A stretch of 17,368 nt of DNA. Origin: Thermoplasmata archaeon. GTDB taxonomy: Archaea > Thermoplasmatota > E2 > UBA202 > DSCA01. The stretch is from NCBI GenBank assembly GCA_021159125.1, contig JAGGSL010000062.1, forward strand, positions 1-17,368. The letters run 5' to 3'. The notes below the pieces were generated by a model. It worked only from the letters and a program-made list of their open reading frames with translations. It was not told where the DNA came from and made no database searches. How positions within the stretch are numbered: the first letter of the stretch is position 1; every line of letters begins with the position of its first letter. A program made the translations under genes and the position numbers. Of the stretch, positions 13,160-17,368 are shown piece by piece.

Positions 13160-14173
13160 GTGATTTTAAAAGATAAAAGAAAGCTGGAAGTTTCGTACGT
13201 TCCCGAAAAAACCCCATGCAGGGAGGAAGAAAAAAAGCGCCTTTCCCTGCTTCTGGAAAATGGAAGGGCGGTGATAAGCGGCGAAGTGGGAACAGGGAAA
13301 ACACTGCTGGCAAAGCATACAGGAGGGGATGTATATGTCAACTGCTATACAAACCGCTCGGAACATAAAGTGCTTGAGGAAATACTCCATCAGATACGCC
13401 CAAACTTCAGCACTGCGGGGCTCACAAGCCAGCGATTGTGGAAGGAAATAAAAGGCGATCACCTCATAATTTTAGATGAATTTGACGGTATGGACTCAAA
13501 AGACATAACCCATTTTGCCTACACAATATCCCGACAGGCGGAGATGGGGGAAGGGATAAAATATGTGGCTGTCACCCGCTCGGCTCTGATGCTGGAGCAG
13601 ATAATCCATGATCCTGCAGCATGGTCTACTTTTGCAGAAAAAGCTGTCATCGAGCTCCGTCCATATACGAGAAAGCAGATGATTGAGATACTTGAATACA
13701 GGGCAGGGGAGAGTTTGATGGATGGAAGCTACGAGGAAGTGCTTCCGCTTATTGCAGATATTGCTCTTGTTTCCGCAGGGCATATGCGCTCAGCAATAGA
13801 TTTGCTCAGAACCTCTGCCATGATTGCAGACAGAAAAGGGCATGAAAAGATATTTCCGGAGGACGTGAGAGAGGCAAACCAGGAAAGCTGGTTTGAAGGA
13901 ATAGGAGAAATGGAGAAAGGCCATGCCATAGCACTTCTTGCAGTCGCCTCGCTCTGCGTTAACAGGGCATACGCCAGCATGGACGATATCATGGCAGAGT
14001 ACAAATCAAAATGCGAGGAGTACGGCATTGACATAAAAGAAAAGGAGATGGAAAAAAATATCCAGTTCCTCCTGAACCAGGGGTTCATATACGAAAGTAG
14101 CGATGGTTACACCATAATAGATTGCCCTGCAGAATTGCTGGCAAAAGAAATAGAAAAATTTTTAAACAGGTAG
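13160..14173 (+). CDS. Divergent Cdc6/Orc1-like replication initiator ATPase
   Basis: A 337-residue AAA+ protein resembling archaeal Orc1/Cdc6. It opens with SYVPEKTPCREEEKKRL, like the family's YVPExxPxRExE. Then come Walker A GEVGTGKT (41-48), DVYVNCYTNRSEHKVLEEI (57-75), Walker B LIILDEFD (102-109), a sensor-1 position reading YVAVTRSA (135-142) where the family usually has GISN, ELRPYTRKQMIEILEYRA (165-182), and sensor 2 GHMRSAIDLLRTSAMIAD (207-224) with R210. A winged-helix DNA-binding domain fills about 255-337 (YKSKCEEYGIDIKEKEMEKNI resembles family members). It is shorter than the usual 380-420 residues. The start codon is GTG. It could be an active initiator, an accessory paralogue or another regulator of this class. 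Confidence 0.82.
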   Translation: MILKDKRKLEVSYVPEKTPCREEEKKRLSLLLENGRAVISGEVGTGKTLLAKHTGGDVYVNCYTNRSEHKVLEEILHQIRPNFSTAGLTSQRLWKEIKGDHLIILDEFDGMDSKDITHFAYTISRQAEMGEGIKYVAVTRSALMLEQIIHDPAAWSTFAEKAVIELRPYTRKQMIEILEYRAGESLMDGSYEEVLPLIADIALVSAGHMRSAIDLLRTSAMIADRKGHEKIFPEDVREANQESWFEGIGEMEKGHAIALLAVASLCVNRAYASMDDIMAEYKSKCEEYGIDIKEKEMEKNIQFLLNQGFIYESSDGYTIIDCPAELLAKEIEKFLNR

Positions 14174-14188
14174 CACCCCCTCTCCTTG

Positions 14189-14279
14189 CTTATATACTTC
14201 TTGGCTTTTTATTATACAAGAACAAAACCCCGCATATATAAAGCGCCCTGATGCGGGCATGCGGGTTTTTTAATTTTTT
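14189..14279 (+). terminator. GC-rich hairpin with T-runs, terminator or small RNA
   Basis: CCCGCAT (14229-14235) can pair with either of two ATGCGGG copies (14251-14257 or 14259-14265). The second pairing extends through AAAA/TTTT past a bulged C. T-runs follow (14266-14271 and 14274-14279). It would terminate the Cdc6-like transcript. A TATA-like GCTTATATAC at 14189-14198 predicts a start near 14220, so an independent RNA of about 60 bases is also possible. Confidence 0.4.
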
Positions 14280-14486
14280 AAGAAGTGTAGGCGGAAAAGA
14301 CAGAATTCAATGCCCACGCTGAAAATGGAATAGCAGTCACATTGCCTCCCAATAGAATCATAAAACGTTGAAAAATCTTATAAATTTAAATTGCATTTGG
14401 GAATGCGGGAACAGGGGACAAAAAATTTCTCTTCGATTTTTTATTCCTACCTCCTTTTCCCCTTTCCCATCCTCTCGTTATGCTGT
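14280..14486. other. Remainder of the convergent intergenic gap
   Basis: Between the Cdc6-like gene's hairpin and the convergent permease I find no convincing gene or RNA. TTATAAATTTAAA (14378-14390) is TATA-like and precedes only a 43-codon reading frame that runs antisense into the permease and resembles nothing known. A pyrimidine-rich stretch (14440-14475) lies just downstream of the permease stop, on the side where terminators would be expected for the minus strand. Confidence 0.5.
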
Positions 14487-15236
14487 TCAACTTTTCCTGA
14501 ATGCATAGCTGCCAATTGCTATCAGAATAAATGAGAAGGCAACAAGCACCGACAGGTCGAGCCATATGGAGAATTCGTTCATCCCCAGCGAGAAATATCT
14601 CATGGCGTCCACTCCATACGTCAGAGGATTTACTTTCACTCCCCACTTCAGCCATGAGGGAAGCGATTTTACTGGATAAAAAGCGCCGCTGAGAAACACC
14701 ATGGGCTGTATTAAAAAATTCATAACCATCTGGAAGCCCTCCATGCTGCTCATTTTGCTTGCCACCGCCAGCCCCAGAGAAACGAAAGCCATAGAAACGA
14801 GGAACATCGTCAGTAGCATTCCTGATATTGCCGTAATGGGAGAATTGACAAGTTTCATTCCCATGAGAAGGCCCAATATTAGAATAACAACACCCTGAAA
14901 AATGGATTGCGTTACGCCGCCGAGCATTTTGCCTATGAGCACACTCTCCCTTTTCACAGGAGCGACAAGCATCTCCTTCAAAAATCCGAATTCGCGGTCA
15001 AATACTGTCGTTATCCCCGAAATGGTGCCTGTGAATGCCATTGTCATCACCATTATGCCGGGCGTAAGGAATGAGATGAAGTCAATTTTCATTGAGCTCT
15101 GGAATGCGCTGTTGAATGCATTTCCTATTATGCCAAGCCACAGCAAAGGCATCACTATTGTTGTGATCAGCCTCACTTTTGAACGCTTCAGACGTATCAT
15201 CTCTCGCAGGTAGATGGCATATATGTCCCCTATCAT
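14487..15236 (-). CDS. ABC-2 type permease
   Basis: A 249-residue integral membrane protein of the ABC-2 family with about six hydrophobic helices. Characteristic features are a cytoplasmic start with YLREMIRLKRSK, a first helix ITTIVMPLLWLGIIGNAF, the REFGFLKEMLVAPVKR loop between helices 2 and 3 that contacts the ATPase, and the near-terminal LSGAFYPVKSLPSWLKWGVKVNPLTYGVDAMRY segment, which is a hallmark of the DrrB-like group. Two copies would pair with two ATPase subunits to form an exporter. Its ATG overlaps the ATPase stop codon by four bases (ATGA). The substrate cannot be inferred. Confidence 0.93.
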   Translation of the reverse strand: MIGDIYAIYLREMIRLKRSKVRLITTIVMPLLWLGIIGNAFNSAFQSSMKIDFISFLTPGIMVMTMAFTGTISGITTVFDREFGFLKEMLVAPVKRESVLIGKMLGGVTQSIFQGVVILILGLLMGMKLVNSPITAISGMLLTMFLVSMAFVSLGLAVASKMSSMEGFQMVMNFLIQPMVFLSGAFYPVKSLPSWLKWGVKVNPLTYGVDAMRYFSLGMNEFSIWLDLSVLVAFSFILIAIGSYAFRKS

Positions 15237-16228
15237 CTTCTCCCTCTCATCACTCTCATGCGCATTTTCAACCTGTCCTTCTCGCTGCCCTCCTCCTCCC
15301 TGTATGCCCTGCCCGTGTAATGCAGGAAGACATCTTCAAGCGACGGCTCTTTGTATGTTATGCTCTTCACCTCTATGCTGTTCTTTGCCGAGATATCAAA
15401 TATTTTTGGAATTACTTCCTCCGCCTTCTTTACATTGATTACAAGCCCTTCCTCTGTTATTCTCGGCTCTGAGGTTATGTCGCATTCGCATTTCTCCATC
15501 GCCTTTTTCAGCTCCTCGGGCTTGCTGCATGAAATTTTTATCACATCTCCCCCTATAGAATCTTTAAGTGATGAAGGAGTGCCCTCTGCAACAATCCTGC
15601 CTCTATCGATTATGACAACTCTGTCAGCCAGGGCGTCTGCCTCTTCCATGTAATGGGTGGTAAGCAGAACAGTGACACCTTCCCTGTTGAGTTTCTTTAT
15701 ATAATCCCATATGTGCCTTCTTGTCTGCGGGTCAAGGCCCAGAGTGGGCTCGTCAAGAAAAAGCACTTCGGGGGAATGCATCAGCCCCCTGGCTATCTCA
15801 AGCCGCCGCCTCATGCCTCCCGAGAACGTTTTCACTATGCTGTCCGCCCTGTCAGCCAGGTCAACCATCTCAAGCACTTCCCTTATCCTTTTCCTCCTTT
15901 CATTGCCTGCCATGTGGTACAGCCTGCCGTGTATGTCAAGATTTTCCATGGCTGTGAGCTGGTCGTCAAGGCTGGGGTCCTGGAATACGATGCCTATGCT
16001 CTGCCTCACCTTTGCCGCTTCTTTCACAACATCATGGCCGTTCACCAGGGCTTTGCCCGACGTTGGTTTGAGAAGAGTGGACAGCATGCTTATTGTTGTT
16101 GTCTTTCCTGCTCCGTTCGGTCCCAGCAAAGCGAAAAGCTCGCCTTTCTTTATTTTCAGGTTTATGCCGTCGACAGCGACAAATCCATTGAATTTTTTTG
16201 TCAGGGCTGCTGTCTCAATTGCTGCCAT
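15233..16228 (-). CDS. ABC exporter ATPase, DrrA-like
   Basis: A 331-residue ABC ATPase. Motifs in order: Walker A GPNGAGKTT (36-44), Q-loop Q83 (VFQDPSLD), signature FSGGMRRR (135-142), Walker B VLFLDEP (155-161), D-loop GLDPQT and H-loop H192 (LLTTHYMEEAD). The region after about residue 230 is an extension containing KSITYKEPSLEDVFLHYTGR, the pattern of the DrrA-type drug-resistance and export ATPases, followed by a very basic end. It should drive the permease encoded next. A GAGGAG site 5 bases before the ATG lies inside the end of the RND gene, with which it overlaps by 14 bases. All catalytic residues are present. Confidence 0.96.
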   Translation of the reverse strand: MAAIETAALTKKFNGFVAVDGINLKIKKGELFALLGPNGAGKTTTISMLSTLLKPTSGKALVNGHDVVKEAAKVRQSIGIVFQDPSLDDQLTAMENLDIHGRLYHMAGNERRKRIREVLEMVDLADRADSIVKTFSGGMRRRLEIARGLMHSPEVLFLDEPTLGLDPQTRRHIWDYIKKLNREGVTVLLTTHYMEEADALADRVVIIDRGRIVAEGTPSSLKDSIGGDVIKISCSKPEELKKAMEKCECDITSEPRITEEGLVINVKKAEEVIPKIFDISAKNSIEVKSITYKEPSLEDVFLHYTGRAYREEEGSEKDRLKMRMRVMRGRR

Positions 16229-17368
16229 ATTTTCTCCTCGCCCACAATGTCAGGAATGAAGGAAGGATGAATACTGCAGATATGAATGCATAAAGTATTG
16301 TCAGGGCTGTTATCCCACCGAATTGCTGCAGCGGGGGCATGAGGGAGAAAGAAAGCAAAGCAAAGCCTGCAATGGTTGTTGCCGCAGCACCGAAAAGCGA
16401 TACGCCTGTGGAGTTGACCGCCCTGTGAGCTGCCTTTTCAATGTCTCCGTTCTTCTCCACTTCTTCCACGAAGCGGTGGGATATGTGTATGCCGTATGTG
16501 ACCCCCAGACCGACGGTAAGAGAAGCGATTGTTATTGTCATCACGTTCAGAGATATGCCGAGCAGGAACATCGAGCCAAGAATCCATGATACGCAGAAGA
16601 TTATTGGTATGGCCGTTATTATGCCAAGCATTACCGATTTATCCCTCAAATAAAAGATTATAACTAGAATTATGAAGGATGAGATTATTGTAAGGAGTAA
16701 TGATTCTGTCTGCCCCTCGTTCAATGTCTTTTCTGTCATTACGGTTACTATTTCATCTCCTGTCACGCTCACTTTGAATTGATAAAACGGGGCAGCATCT
16801 TTTTTCAGCTCATCATAAAGCTCCATTATCTTTTTGTTGTCTCCTCCAGTGTTTGTCGATATTTGAATCAACGAAGCATCGTAACTGCCATCTTTATGAA
16901 GCACTGAGGACGCCATCTTCCCGTTGGCATTGAAAATGTAGTCATAGAGCGCTGTTATGTTCTCTTCAGTTGTGCCGTTCCTCGGCATGCCTGAGTTATC
17001 GAAATATTTTGAATAGAGAGACTGAAATGTCTTATCACCAGACGTTATGGCATAATTTCTCATGAGGGTTGCTATGGATTGGACCTCGACATTGCCATCC
17101 ACTTTGACCACGCTTTCGTCATCTGCGATATTGCTCACGGTTTTATTCAACGCCTGATAAAAAGATGGGCTGGCAACATCTCCCTTTACAAGAATGTATG
17201 CGTGCTGCGCCTCTCCACCCATGAACTCGAAGTTGTTCATAAGATAGTGCAAATCCTGTGTCACCTCCAGCTCTTCTGGCAGGAACTCATCGGTGTTGAA
17301 TGTCGTATCTAATCCGAGCGAGGCAAAGCCCGACATGGCTGTTATTGCTATCACAACAATTATTACCG
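16215..17368 (-). CDS. RND/MMPL superfamily exporter (5' end outside window)
   Basis: The reading frame stays open to the window edge (V-I-I-V-V precedes the GTG at 17354), so the N-terminus is missing and the visible 379 or more residues are partial. The first visible segment is a transmembrane helix (IIVVIAITAMSGFASLG), then an extracellular domain of about 190 residues starting DTTFNTDEFLP, then five helices, among them FIILVIIFYL, GIITAIPIIFCVSWILG and MTITIASLTVGLGVTYGIHI, ending LPSFLTLWARRKYGSN. This is one RND half, probably the C-terminal one of a full protein or a half-size member. The helix-4-like motif reads GLGVTYGIH where many relatives have D-Y. It overlaps the ABC ATPase gene, so RND and ABC parts are co-expressed. 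Substrate unknown. Confidence 0.88.
   Translation of the reverse strand, partial: VIIVVIAITAMSGFASLGLDTTFNTDEFLPEELEVTQDLHYLMNNFEFMGGEAQHAYILVKGDVASPSFYQALNKTVSNIADDESVVKVDGNVEVQSIATLMRNYAITSGDKTFQSLYSKYFDNSGMPRNGTTEENITALYDYIFNANGKMASSVLHKDGSYDASLIQISTNTGGDNKKIMELYDELKKDAAPFYQFKVSVTGDEIVTVMTEKTLNEGQTESLLLTIISSFIILVIIFYLRDKSVMLGIITAIPIIFCVSWILGSMFLLGISLNVMTITIASLTVGLGVTYGIHISHRFVEEVEKNGDIEKAAHRAVNSTGVSLFGAAATTIAGFALLSFSLMPPLQQFGGITALTILYAFISAVFILPSFLTLWARRKYGSN

Noticed and set aside
14280..14340. A tRNA or C/D box RNA in the convergent gap
   Set aside because: The GAATTCAATGCC segment vaguely resembles a T loop, but no acceptor stem or anticodon arm can be built and no C/D boxes are in place.
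14403..14534. A 43-codon plus-strand frame after a TATA-like sequence
   Set aside because: It starts in the convergent gap but ends inside the permease gene in antisense; the peptide looks random. Only the TATA-like sequence is mentioned.

Overview
The window is archaeal and most likely euryarchaeotal, probably related to Thermoplasmata; the lineage is a tentative inference. Direct evidence is the gene order S19e - PDCD5-like - L39e - L31e - aIF6 - L18Ae(LX) - prefoldin alpha - FtsY, a well-known euryarchaeal ribosome and targeting cluster, together with PurS plus a small-type PurL and a Cdc6/Orc1-like ATPase. Many genes have an archaeal TATA box 24-29 bases before an ATG or GTG, which points to leaderless transcripts. 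Internal operon genes often carry AGGTGA or GGAGGA ribosome sites. An oxygen-sensitive class III ribonucleotide reductase suggests anaerobic life. I see no rRNA, tRNA, IS element or CRISPR array.

Layout, left to right. 1-3366 (+): a small UPF0058-like protein, a two-helix membrane protein with duplicated zinc ribbons, then purS and purL of purine synthesis. 3433-3624 (-): a cold-shock-domain protein. 3844-6624 (+): an AT-rich nrdD-nrdG pair with its own promoter, a palindromic operator candidate and a terminator-like hairpin. 6736-8108 (+): an adenylate-kinase-like protein with an unusual P-loop, and a UbiX-type flavin prenyltransferase. 8105-12323 (-): the translation and targeting cluster, including a 51-residue L39e gene and an L31e with a 205-residue glutamate-rich tail. 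12324-12708: a repeat-rich divergent intergenic region. 12709-14173 (+): a CoA-binding-fold protein and a Cdc6/Orc1-like ATPase. 14174-14486: a convergent gap with a terminator or small-RNA-like hairpin. 14487-17368 (-): an exporter operon of a partial RND/MMPL protein, an ABC ATPase and an ABC-2 permease, each overlapping the next.

The most interesting parts are two. First, the 12.37-12.62 kb repeat region holds two dyads with outward-facing G-runs, an exact 18-bp direct repeat and many AAAGAAA boxes, and lies one gene away from a Cdc6/Orc1-like gene, so it is a candidate replication origin. Second, the very long acidic tail on L31e, a protein of the ribosomal tunnel exit, is encoded in the same cluster as L39e, prefoldin alpha and the SRP receptor FtsY; it could act as a tether for co-translational factors. 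The nrdDG pair looks like an acquired, separately regulated unit.
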